Assembly: GCA_022316685.1 (NCBI GenBank) | Contig: JAKJHU010000030.1 | Coordinates: forward strand, 11,098,360-11,162,359 | DNA length: 64,000 bases | Origin: Progne subis subis | Taxonomy: Eukaryota > Chordata > Aves > Passeriformes > Hirundinidae | Reading direction: 5' to 3' | Shown: positions 48,111-59,302 of the stretch, in pieces | How positions within the stretch are numbered: the stretch's first letter is position 1 | Layout: the number at the start of each line of letters is the position of its first letter | Position numbers and translations under genes: made by a program | The notes under the pieces: generated by a model | What the model was told of the DNA's origin: nothing | Seen by the model: only the letters and a program-made list of their open reading frames with translations | Databases searched by the model: none

Positions 48111-49905
48111 TGATGCAAAAAATTACATCAAAAATCACAGAATTCTCATGATAGCTTTACAGCTAATATCCCCCAAATAGTCATGACTCCTAGCAATACA
48201 AGTGGAAATATGATGAAGTTATGAGACTAAGGGATATATAAATGTCCATTTGTACCTAAAATAAAGTATGAGATTTTACATCGTATTCCATTCTTTGCAC
48301 TTTCTTTGCATCTAACCTTTTACTAAACTTTCCTTCTGTAAAGGTGACTCGCATTTACTCCAGATAAATTTTGTTGGTACTAGAAATTTTAAAAGAGCTA
48401 CATAAACAGAAAGCTTGTCCTGTTAAAGTGGGGAGTTCACATATAGTTTGAGGTTCAAAGGTAAGGAAAGATGAAAGTGAGGCCCCTTCACTCTGACAGC
48501 TGAATTCCAACAGCAGTTGGAAGGGGAAGATAAGATTAAAACCTCGACCATTCATGAAATGTTCCATTTAGCTGAAATAGCCCTTATCTTTTGGCTTCAT
48601 AAGATAAACTTCTCTGACACAAACTGTAACTATAGGAAGCTTTTCAGGGAATTGTTACAGTACAAAGGAACATTTTGCAAGAATAAGCAGGGTACATACT
48701 GTAGACATTAGCAGGTTTAACTCTTCTGAGGGGTCCATACTTGCCCTGGTCACTGGCTAATGTCCAAGGGAAGCAAACATTTGTTTTAAAGATTATTGAA
48801 TATTTTTGATAACGCTTTGCCAATACTTACTTTGTAAATCTTTTATAGTAAATCTTTTCCTTCTCTACCACAGAATTATTTCTTCGGACATGTCTCATTT
48901 TCTATTTTCTACACTAGTATATCTTTGACTCCTCCTATAGGCCTTTGTTGTCTTATACTGCTTGAAGCTAATCGTGAGAGGTACCAAAGAACAAATCACA
49001 ATAAGTCAGTGTTAATTTTTGTAATTTATATTGCTTACTGAATCTATGGAAAGAAAAATATTTTTCATTTTACTTATCTTAATCAAAAATCATAGGAATT
49101 TTTTCAAAAATAGACTGGCAAAATTTGATCTTATCAATACATGCAGCTAGATAATTCAGTACTAGCATCATATATTTTGCATGTTAATATAATATATCTT
49201 GCAGGTTCATAATTAAGTTATTGTCATTTTATTTCTCATGACCCATAGGACTACAATTAACTAATATGTAGTAATAACAACAGTAATAATACCAAAAATT
49301 CTAACAATAATAAAGCCTGTAAGACATGCTCTGTTTCTCCCACATGTAAGTGCCTCATTTCAATGAGTGCAGCACTTCTTTCTGTAGCAGATACTGTATC
49401 TAATGACTGGCTTGTGGCAGAGTATTGCTACACTACAGATTACAGAAGGAGATAATCAGTACAAAGCTGGCATTGTTTTAGCCCTCCTTTCCCAGTGGTA
49501 GTAGAGAACATTCCCATATGTGCAGTTGTGCATATTGTCCAGTTCATCTGTTTTAGTTGTGCCATGAGAAACACTCAAAACAACGAATCATAGGAATTAA
49601 CAATTGAGTTGTATCAAATGTTCTTGGAGTATATGTATAAGACTAAATTAATTTTGTAGAAGTTCTCCTTTCACAATGATGCAATATGTAGATAAAGCAG
49701 AAGAGCTTTATCCCAAACTGCAAAAAAATAGACAGATAATTCTTGTGAAAAAATTTCTATTCACTACAAGGAGAATTCCAAGCATTAGTACTAGCTGTGA
49801 ATTTGTTTTTACTGTTAATGAAGGATTTCTAGCTATTCACATTTTTCATTACATGCAGAAATAAACAGAGCTTTCTTATTAAAAATTTCTTATCAAGTTA
49901 GATTA

Positions 49906-49908
<3 letters not shown>

Positions 49909-49952
<44 letters not shown>
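49909..49952. repeat. Poly(T) homopolymer, 44 bp
   Basis: Second-longest homopolymer in the window. On the minus strand it is a 44-bp A tract with no recognisable retroposon body next to it. Confidence 0.95.
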
Positions 49953-49955
<3 letters not shown>

Positions 49956-51978
49956 TGCTGATTGTATATGGGTCAGGAGGAAGTAGATTTCAAACTTCAA
50001 ACAGTTTTAGGGGTCTTCATGCAAAGTCATAATATATATTAATATGGAAAATCAGAATGCTGCCTTTCCTATCTGTTTTCAAGACTTCTCTACATCCTAA
50101 AAATCACATAAACTCTACAAACCTGAAACAGCGCAACTGTCCAAGTTATTAAGAAATTTTTTAAATTAAGGATTACTTTCCTAAACCTCTGGGTTTCTTT
50201 GCTGACTGATTCATTTTCATTACACACATTCTGTTCTCTCAAGCTGCTTTACATGGTAGCTTTCATAGACTTATTTAGCATTGCTGAGGTTTCCTTACCT
50301 TGTGCTGACAAGGATTTTAGAGGCCTGTGGCTAGAGGCTGGTGTTCAACATTTACCACAAGTTTGTATAAAGATCTGATTAGCAGTACAGTTAAAAGTTC
50401 CTTAGAATTTCCTCACTCTAAGAAATAAATTGTCCCTTCAGAATGACTGTGGATAATGTGAGTGCCTTTGTTTTTTGTGGATAAGAAGTTCTTTTGACTG
50501 TATTTTTTTAAATCTTTGTAATTTTTTATTTGCAAAAGAAAATTTTAAAAAAGAAACCTTAATTCTTTCAAAAGTTAATATCTGCAGTATAACTTCATAG
50601 CCTTGTAAAGATGTTTAAGTTCAAATAATTAATTTTAAAGCATTTTAAACCAATTCGTTCCACATATTCTTTTTAATAGAATAGGTTCCTTTATTCTCCA
50701 GCCGTTACTAGTTCACTGACATTACCAAGGTTGTTGGAAAAAAAATAAATATATTTTGCAGCAGCAGTAGCAGTAAAAATGAGTAAAAACTGACATATGT
50801 TCAAGTCCCAGCTTTACATTCCAAACAGTTGAACGCACACATGTCAGCAGCTTTTGCTGGAACTACTCTGAGGCTTCCACATCCAAACTAAGTCCATCCA
50901 TTGGGTGCAATTACCCACTGCAAGCCACTGTTGTGCAGATAGCTTCTTACCAAAAGTGGAGAACAAGAGTCTGTTTTAAACTAACACAGCCAGGAGCTAA
51001 AACCTTGCTCAGTCCTTAATTCAAGCAGCTAGGAAGCAAAGAACATGCCCAATGGAGATACTAAATACAGAAAGGATATTTATATCACAATATATCTGGG
51101 TAGGGTTTCTTCCATATAACTTATACAAAGAAAGAGGTTTATGCTTGTTTTTGCAGTGACTTGTATACTTTGAGGAGTCACTGCCATAAATGCATATGAG
51201 TAACACACCAACCCTCTTGTACTGTTAACCAAAGCCAAGTACGCTCAGCAATTTTGTAAAGAGTACCTGTGAATTTCCTTTTCTTGAAGTGAAGGAATAT
51301 GTATAGTGGAAATGCAATAACAATACAGTCTGCTTCTATCTACTCTTACAGCCCTTTTTGACTTTTTCTGTACATGGAAGAGAGTGGGGCAATTAATCTG
51401 ATGTTCTCGGTAGGGAAGTAAAAGCTTTTGATGGCTAAAATACTATTCTGGCAATAAAGAATTTGCCAAGGACCTCTTTAACTACACTGTGATTTTGGTA
51501 CAAATCCTCTGGAGTTATGATTTTCAACCCAATTATGAGTCTTTTTATCTCAATCACCTTGAATTCAAAATTTTTACTTACCTGGTAACTCTGGTTACAT
51601 TCTCATTTCTTATCAGACAACATGGCCAAAGTGTAGCAGCTGCACTTATCCTAATCAAAAGAGCATGTGGCTCAGTAGGGCACAGCAGGACTAGGAAAGT
51701 AGAGAATGCTGCTGTCCTCTTAAAATGGGATAATGTAAGGAGCATAGAATTGTTACAACCTTAAATTAAATGTATAAAATTGCAGCCTTAACCCTACTCC
51801 TTATTTTTGTTATATTCATGATATGACCCGTGTCCAATATAGCTGTCTTTCTAGCATGATTGCACAGATTAAACACAGGTTAAATGAGTAGATGTCCTAA
51901 AATAAATTAGACAAAATATAATAGAATAGATAAGCAACTATGAAGCTCCCAGCAAAATATTCCATACAGTCCTTGAAA

Positions 51979-52683
51979 TGTTGCGTTGTTGCAGTGTCCG
52001 TCCTCGCGCTTGCAGCGCGGCTGCAGGCTAGCTCAGTTATGCACTGCAGCAACGTGGATGGGTCGGGGCGGCACGTCGGGCGAGCCGCCTCCTCCCCCGT
52101 GGGATCTTAATTCCCCCGCACCAGCGGCCAGTGGACCGATGTAGAACGCAACCGCGGCAGCCGAAGAAAGGGCGACTCCTCCAGGCAGGGTAAAACAGCG
52201 TTTATTGGAGGGAGATAGAGCACGGAGCTCAGCACTCTCTGATCCCCTGCCCAGAAGAGCCACGAGGACAGGTGTGCACGAGCTTAAAAGCAGGGGAGGG
52301 GATAGGGGTGGCGACAACCAGTCAGCCAATTACAGCAATGAGGGGTAGAACTGGGGGTGTAACTTAATAACTGGGGGCCAACCAAAAAACGAAGAGAGGG
52401 GATTGCCAGGGTCCCAGCCTATCACTCGACCCCCTCCCTGGAGCTTTCTAGAATCCAGGGAAGGGTCCTGGGCTGACAGACAGGGCACCCAAGGGGAGAA
52501 AGGGGAGATTGACAGTTAGGTATCAAAGGGGGAAGAAATGACTGACATGTAACTGACTTTTCTAACTCTGGGCAGACAGGTTACAACCAATACAAAAAAC
52601 AGGGGGGTACAAGGAACAAACCATTACAGAAAACTCAATATAAATTACATTAAATAAATAAAAACAAAACGCTCACCACAACA
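51979..52683 (-). mobile_element. CpG-rich ERVK-like solo LTR, about 705 bp, leftward
   Basis: The element runs from tgttgcgttgttgcagtgtc to aacgctcaccacaaca, giving TG...CA ends. On the minus strand an AATAAA signal lies at 52201-52206, and a TATA-like ttttaag (52284-52290) is about 80 bases upstream of it. The U5 side (51979-52190) is much richer in GC and CpG than the rest of the window. Methylated CpGs are lost with time, so this suggests a comparatively young insertion. The flanks TTGAAA and TTGCAT match at only four of six positions, so the target-site duplication is unclear. A 98-codon minus-strand frame (52033-52329) is inside the LTR. Confidence 0.82.
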
Positions 52684-52749
52684 TTGCATGATTAATTTAT
52701 AAACTCTCGTTCGAGAAAAATACATTTAGGAGTGCTCCAAATGCCATAA

Positions 52750-52842
52750 ATTGTTGCAACTACATATGTTTATAAATATATATTTACAAATACATTTAAA
52801 TATATATTTATAAATACATATTATAAACAATTTATAAAACCC
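52750..52842. repeat. AT-rich tandem-like repeat (tataaata/ttataaac units)
   Basis: The sequence repeats words such as tttataaatatatattt and ttataaac with little else. It lies about 70 bases beyond the CpG-rich LTR. Such DNA is easily melted and prone to length change. Confidence 0.8.
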
Positions 52843-55347
52843 CCAGAAAAGAAAATGCTTGTTTTTCAAGATGTTTTGCTCATAATGTCATGTATCTTGG
52901 TGCTCTCTAATCCTTCTCCTCTCCCAGACTGTGAGAAACTTTGCTGTCATATCTATTGTACTAATTTGCAGTTCCCGTTTGGTAAATTTAGATGCATCCA
53001 GAATGGTCAGATAGCTCCTTTAACTTTTCTCCTTGTGGAGACTTCTAAGGTGATGTGACTATTCCCAATAAGAATAATAATATGAATAAGGATATTAACA
53101 AACCTTAGTGTCATCATATCCCTAACTATTACCACTGAATCCAATCTGCATTTTAAACTATTTCTGGCTTGACTGCCACTGGCTATATTATCATCATTCC
53201 TATTTCAAACTTCTCCTATACCTCAAGAATATGCACTGCAGATTAATGATAAAATTATCATATGGCTTAGAGGGAAGTACCAGGTAATTCTTCCAGCAAT
53301 TTGCTGACTAGTTGCAAGGCCTGAAAATAAATAGCAGGCCTTCCCAGGAGGTCCAAGGGAAGTGAAACCCCAAAAAGTAGGTGTCCTTTGCTGGCACTTA
53401 CAGAGGACAAGAAGAAATGAAAGGCTCTGTCTACAACAGCGAATGAAATAGAGCTCAAGCTAGTACAGGCTCAAGCTCAGAAATGTGGTCATCCATGCTG
53501 TTAGCACTCCAGCAGACTGCAAGCTGCGCTTTGAGACCAAGGGTAATGTAGCCTAGGGTAGTGACACCATGTGTTTCCTTTTTCCTTATGATGTCCTAAG
53601 GACAGGAAACAGAGTTGACCTGATCAGCTAGTTTTGCTCCTACAAAGAACTCATGACACTGTCTTTAACTAACACTTCTTCAGATCAAACCTGCCTTTCA
53701 AAGTCGCATCCAACCACATCATGGGTGATGCAGGAATGAGCAGAGGTTAGGAGATCCACTACCACACCATATGTAAAGAAATTGTGAGCAAAGCCAGGCC
53801 ATGAAAATCATGCAAAAGTAACCTCTAGTGTGAGAGGCTTCAGTAACACCAGTTATTCAGCTTACAAGTGCAAAGAGAAGGTGGATGAATGCCTTATCAC
53901 TGTATGCATTTACTTGTTGATAAAAGAGAAATGTGACAAAGGCATTCCACAATCAGGTAGGATGCATTTTGAATTTAAACAAACTGGCCCAGAATACTCT
54001 GCAGTTTTCTAGAGAAGGAATACCAAGGATGGAAGGAATAGTTTGAAATTTGATATTTCTTTGCGGGACTGGGACATATATGATTGAAATTCCATTTTTT
54101 TTTTGATGGGCTGCAGAAAAGAAGGCCCTGTATTAATGTTTGCATGTCTTTAGAAAAGAAGGAAATTGTAACAAAAGTCTAAAACCAATATGGCTTTCAT
54201 CATTTTCTATGAGAGTCAGGATGGGAAGGGGTTTGGGTTTTGTTTAGGGTTTGGGTTTTTTGGTTTGGGGGGGTGGGTAGGGAGGTTCTTTGTTTCCCTT
54301 AACAATGTACATATGTTCAGAAATATTCTAACTTTGTATTACTTTGCTTTCTTGAGATAGGTGGAGGTTGTTACCAGCTGTTATGTGTCAGTCTTTACCT
54401 CGAGCTGAAAGACTGGGAAGGATGGACCCTGTTCTGTAGTAGAATATTTTTTCCAAGTGAATGGTCAATGAATCTTTGTGATTCAAAGCCACTATCAGAA
54501 AAACAAAGAAAATGCTCATCTGTTCAGTTTGGTAGTAATTTTCAAAATGGTTTTAACTACTGAATCCTGGGCAAGGTGCAATCATCTTGAATTATTTCAT
54601 CAGAAACTGGTGGAACCTGTCTCACTCATAGAGCTGTGGCTTAGCTGTTTAATATTTGGAAGATCAGAGTCTCCAAGTCTAATCAAAGTTATTTGGATTT
54701 CTATAGGAATTTCTGAGTGTAAGTTAATCTACTGAATCTACAAAGTCAGAAAGGATCTAAAGGTCTCCCACAGCCTTAAGCTCTTAGTACGTGTTTAATT
54801 AATGGCCCCATCACTTGCACGTTCAAGTATAAACCAGGCAGACCGTTATGGTTTTACTCAGTTATGAAGAAAATCTAGGCAAAAGCAACTGATTTCACTT
54901 TGATTCATCCCTTTCCCCCTGCCCCTGTCCTGAGTCTTTTTGCTTTCCAAGAAATGAGCCTCTGATATCAAAATGAGTTTGAAAAGTCATCACATTTCAG
55001 GCTACTTTAGTTCTGAGAGAAATCAACAAATTAAAAAGAAAATATTTCACATCCAGAAGAGAATAATGAGAAAAAAAAAGGAAAAATTACAGTAAACTCT
55101 TAAAGAAAGAAAACACACCTGTTCTTGAAATAAATTCCCCTATATTTCATTTACAAATGTGAATAGAATGTATGTGTCAAAAAAAGCACAAGTGAAAAGT
55201 AATTGATCAGCATGTTTCATGTTTGTGTAAAAATATAGTACTCCAAGTTTATTCTAATCTTCTTATGAACCTTCTTTTAAGGTACTAATAAAAAGACATT
55301 GCTTACATAATTTAAAATTAAGTAACATTGTGTAGCTATATTATAGT
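52843..55347. other. Unique DNA, no gene recognised
   Basis: No exon or transposon was identified. A G-rich tract at 54221-54284 is listed separately. Short frames (60-85 codons) carry no domains. Confidence 0.55.
54221..54284 (+). repeat. G/T-rich tract with a G-quadruplex-type motif
   Basis: The plus strand contains many runs of three or more G separated by T. The closing part (54267-54282) has a 7-G run, a GGG and another GGG separated by one or two bases, which satisfies the usual four-run G-quadruplex rule. The words tttagggtttggg look telomere-like but do not form the vertebrate TTAGGG array. Confidence 0.75.
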
Positions 55348-56029
55348 TGTTGAGGGTTAAGTTCTCCTGTAGAATTTCCCCCCCCCCCCCCATGAGTTGC
55401 TAGATTTTTAAGTAGGGGTAGTTAAGCGGTGCTTAACCTGACAAAAGAAGTTGATCACTTGGTTTTGGGGAAGGGAGGAGGCTCCCGGGAGAGCTAAGGT
55501 GTGGGCTCACTTCTCTCGGTTCTCCCGGGGAGGACGGTCGGGCTATGGAGTAGCTGCCTGGAGTCCACAGCTAGCGGAGGAGTCTGGTCCTGGGAATTCT
55601 ATCATCTGTTGGAGTGCCCAGGAATTCGGAGTTTCTTCGTTACCCTGCTGGATTTTAGGTCAGCCCGGGGTCCAGCCGCTGCGGGTTCTCCAGCACTGCC
55701 CACTTCATCTGCCAGGACACCCCCCTGCCTGCCGAGGACAATCCACCGCTTCCAGCTTGCAGCCATCAGCGACGGACTTTTCCACCATTTGCCCTTGGGG
55801 TTCTTGGTTCTGTTTTACTGTTATTATAAGTGCTGTTGTTGTTTGTCTGTCCTGTTATATTTACTAGTAAAGGACTGTTATTCCTTTTCCCCATAGCTCT
55901 GACTGAAAGTTTTTTTTTCTTTTAATCTACCAAATTATAATAACACGGAGGGAAGAATTTAAATTCCTCATTTTCCTGGAGAGGCTTGCCTCTCCTTAGC
56001 AGACACCTGTCTTTTTTCAAACCGAGACA
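55348..56029 (+). mobile_element. ERVK-like solo LTR, 682 bp, with perfect 6-bp TSD
   Basis: The ends are tgttgagggttaagttctcc and caaaccgagaca. TATAGT occurs directly before (55342-55347) and after (56030-56035), a perfect 6-bp target-site duplication as expected for class II ERVs. The centre is GC-rich (about 55460-55760) and contains a 14-bp C run at 55378-55391. A TATA-like ttataagtg (about 55823) and the variant polyadenylation word AGTAAA (about 55865) suggest rightward orientation. The two overlapping plus-strand frames of 138 and 131 codons (55451-55896) arise because this GC-rich LTR has few stop codons. They show no domain. Confidence 0.88.
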
Positions 56030-56035
56030 TATAGT

Positions 56036-59000
56036 ATATTTGGTGCATTTAGCTTTTTTCTGAAGACAGGTGCACACAGGAATCAGCTCTGCCCTCACTT
56101 CAATGCTTCATCAGGACCTCTTTGTGAACAGCTGGTGCACAGAGCTGCTGCTGAAGGAGCAGGAGAGGGCAGACATCTGCTGTGCTGAATGAGCAGAGAG
56201 AGCTTGCTCTTACAAATATCAGTTTTCTTAGTGCTGCAAGGAGCATAGATTCATGTGACCATCTGCCCATAGTTTTGGTCTGCAAACACTCAGTCTTACA
56301 CCTCCAATATACACTTGAAATCTTGAAATGAGTAACTCCACTCAAATGTCTCTAATATTACTTTGCTTCCCACTCAGAAAGCTAAAGTTTGGAAGAGTAC
56401 TGTCAAACATTGAGACATATCACAAGATCTTTAGCCCTCAGTTTGTTGATCTGATGTTACCAAAGCAGGCCAAAAAAAACCCAAACCACACCAAACCAAC
56501 CAAACAAAAAAAACCCCCAAACAAACAAAAAAAAAAAAAAAAAATCCCACTCTTTAAAGTCATGACAATTAGATAGTGCTCAAGAGAGATTCATAGAAAG
56601 CATAGGGAAAGCTACTTATCCAGGTTGCCTTTAGTTCCATATACCTAGATTTTTGCTGCCCTACTTGACATGTTTTCACTGCTGAGGTATGCTTAGGGCA
56701 GACAACATGCAGCAGAGACAGAGTGAAAATGTTACCCTTGGGTTTTATAAATTTGAGTGTTTGCACTTTATTTGTGCATCATAAATACACACTGAAGTCA
56801 GCGTTGTTTCTTCCCTGTTTCCTTCAGAATTGCAATAAGCATGGACTTGGTGTAAGTCTGCTGTATTTTACCTTTTCTATTTTCTATTATGTTCACACTA
56901 AGGTGCAGTATATTAGTAATGTCAGAAATTTCAGTAGGAGTAGCATGTACCAAAGCTCTCTTACTAAGCAATGATACCCTCTATATACCATGGAAAATGG
57001 TTTATCAAAGGTAGATTAAGGAACTGATGTTATAGAAAGTTGATTTGGACAAAGTCCCTGGGAAAATCCATCATAATGGTGGGTTAATGAATTTAAAGAA
57101 TTTAAGAAAAACTGATGCATTCTTTGTGTTAAAACAATTTACTGTGTTATGAGTCTCAGGGAAAATATTGGAGATAAATTAAAGCCAATAGCGCTTGAGT
57201 GAAAGATGATTCTTACAAAAATGTCAGGTTTGCTGACACTGTTAGGTGAGCAGTTCTTGCATAGTTTTCTTATTTTTAGATGCTACACCCCCACACAAAG
57301 ACAAGAGTCTGATTTTCATGTGTTTTGGGCACATGCTGAAGCATATTTATAGCTTCAGCCAGCCTTGTGGCAAATCAGTGGAGAGGAAAAAAAGTAAACA
57401 GATAAAGTATCATAGATGTAGACTATAAGTAAAAGGAAATTAAGCATAAATCCTTAAACTAATCAGTTTAATAAATAGACTAACAACTAATAAATATTTT
57501 AACAGAAAATAAACCAATTTGTATTGTATTTTATTCGTATCTCTGACTTTGTGTGTACCTATGCAAAAGGATAAGAGAGATAAATAATCCATACTTGAAG
57601 GTATGGAGTCATGGAATATCTGGGTACATTTCATTGTAAAAAATGCATTTCTTTCTTCATAATTTCTTCAGTTGTTTAGAAAATAAGATAGCCTTAGAAA
57701 TAAAAAAGAGAAGACTCCAAACTTTTATAACTCTAAGTTGCTTTCTAGGTTGAAGGTCATGTAAGTCTCAATAGAAGAACTGAATTTCAAGCAATTACAG
57801 CACAAGAAGAAGAGTGAATGTCTCTTGTTTATAAGACTTAAAAAATAATGGTATAAAAATATTGAATACAGGAAGAAAAAAATCTGAGCAGGTCTTTCAG
57901 TAATTGCTATGAATATAGTGAGGGACTTTGTGGGAGGAGTCATATACTTACTCAAAGTGAATGCAATACCACACCTTTCACTCTGAAGGACATAGTTCAG
58001 AAATTAGTACCCACCTACTGCCACAGTAGATGACATCCCTGAATGACAGCACCTTAAACATGAAAGTGATTCCTTGCACTCCACCCTGTCATAAGATAAT
58101 AAGCTGAATAAATTTAGAGATAAGAATGATGAATGGATGCTCACCTGTATCTTCCCCCATGAAGTCCATCTCACCCTCAACATGGGCACACTTGTATATG
58201 GCAAAATCCCAAACTTAAGCACCTGCAAGTTCTTCCTTACTTTTTTAGCCTCCCTTTTTAATGTATTTCTACCATGTCCAAAGCACTTTCACTTACAAGA
58301 ATTATTTAAAAATTGCCGAGATTCCCTTTCTATTCATAGCCAGTTGATTCCCAAAAGAAGAATAAGCATTATTAAACCCTGTAAAATTAAGGGCTTCTCC
58401 ATGGTACCACAGGAAGCTATAAATCCACACATATCTGCCCTCCTGCTCTTCTGACACTTGCATTAGCTGAAGTTCTGCAAACCAAAGGGGAAAAAAAAAA
58501 AAAAAAAATTGTTTGGATAGGGACATTGCAGTGGGACTTAATTTACCTCAGACAAGGACAGGTTATTAAGACATCATGTTTTAAAAACAGTTGGGGAAGA
58601 CAGCCTCATGTTGTGAAGGTATCAACATTTCCCTAAATCAGACTTCTTAGGCAGTCTTTCCTGTCTCTGCGTGAATTCTGTTAAGAATTTAATCAGTTCT
58701 CATGATCCATAGCAGAATCTCAATGTAACTGTCAAAAGCATCAGGCAGTACATAAACTGACACCAAGGACCCATAAGCCTTAGGGAACCTCAAATATAAA
58801 GAGACTTGAGACATTCATGTTTCAGCTGAAGTTTTCCAACATCTTCTTTACATCTTAACAGAATATCTCTATCTTGACCAAACATGGCCTTGGTGTTTTT
58901 CCAGACTTGCAGTATTTTATGATAGTTGGCTTTTTGGTAAACTTCTTCCACATCTGGCATCTCTTATTCCTTTTCTAACCACTCTTCTCATAAGATAGTG

Positions 59001-59082
59001 ATAACAGTTCTGAGCAGAAAATCATTCTGTTTGGTCAGTCCTTTAAATTGATTCTTCAGAATTAAAAACTCCCATTTCATTG
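56036..59082. other. Unique AT-rich DNA
   Basis: No gene was recognised. A strand-asymmetric C/A-rich tract (56467-56544) is the counterpart of the G/T-rich tracts elsewhere. An A18 run lies at 58491-58508. Confidence 0.6.
56467..56544. repeat. C/A-rich low-complexity tract ending in poly(A)
   Basis: The plus strand contains almost only A and C, in words like aaacccaaacc and aaccaaccaaac, and ends in a run of about 17 A. On the minus strand it is a G/T-rich tract like those at 13346 and 26600. Confidence 0.9.
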
Positions 59083-59302
59083 TAGAATCATAGAATGGCT
59101 TGGGTTGGAAAGGAACTTAAAGGTCATCTAGTTCCAACCTTCCTCCTTTTTCTCCACCATAGACAGATGCAACCCACTAGATCAGGTTGCTCAGGGCCCA
59201 ATTCAACCTGGCCTTGAACACTTCCAGGGATGGGGCATCCACAGCTTCCCTAGGCAGCCTGTTACAGTGCCTCACCGCCCTTGTGTAAAATAAATTTTCA
59301 GG
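59083..59302 (-). mobile_element. CR1 LINE 3' tip, leftward, about 220 bp
   Basis: The plus strand begins agaatcatagaatggcttgg and continues gaacttaaaggtcatctagt, the reverse complement of the CR1 3' end. It then contains the blocks gttgctcagggcccaattca, gatggggcatccacagcttc and cctgttacagtgcctcaccg. It ends near the point where CR1 similarity is lost. The copy is 5'-truncated and non-coding. It is less diverged than the CR1 at 44400. Confidence 0.93.

Larger units (their letters stand above)
45891..51978. other. Unique AT-rich DNA, about 6 kb
   Basis: No established gene or repeat. A possible decayed coding remnant at 47500-48110 is listed separately. A T44 run lies at 49909-49952. Other open frames are under 95 codons and show no domains. 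Confidence 0.5.

Noticed and set aside
54240..54284. Interstitial telomeric repeat
   Set aside because: Words such as tttagggtttggg occur once or twice, but there is no TTAGGG array. The tract is generic G/T-rich DNA.
55451..55896. Two overlapping plus-strand frames of 138 and 131 codons as a candidate gene
   Set aside because: Contained in an LTR with perfect 6-bp duplications; no domain, and both end in hydrophobic low-complexity translation.
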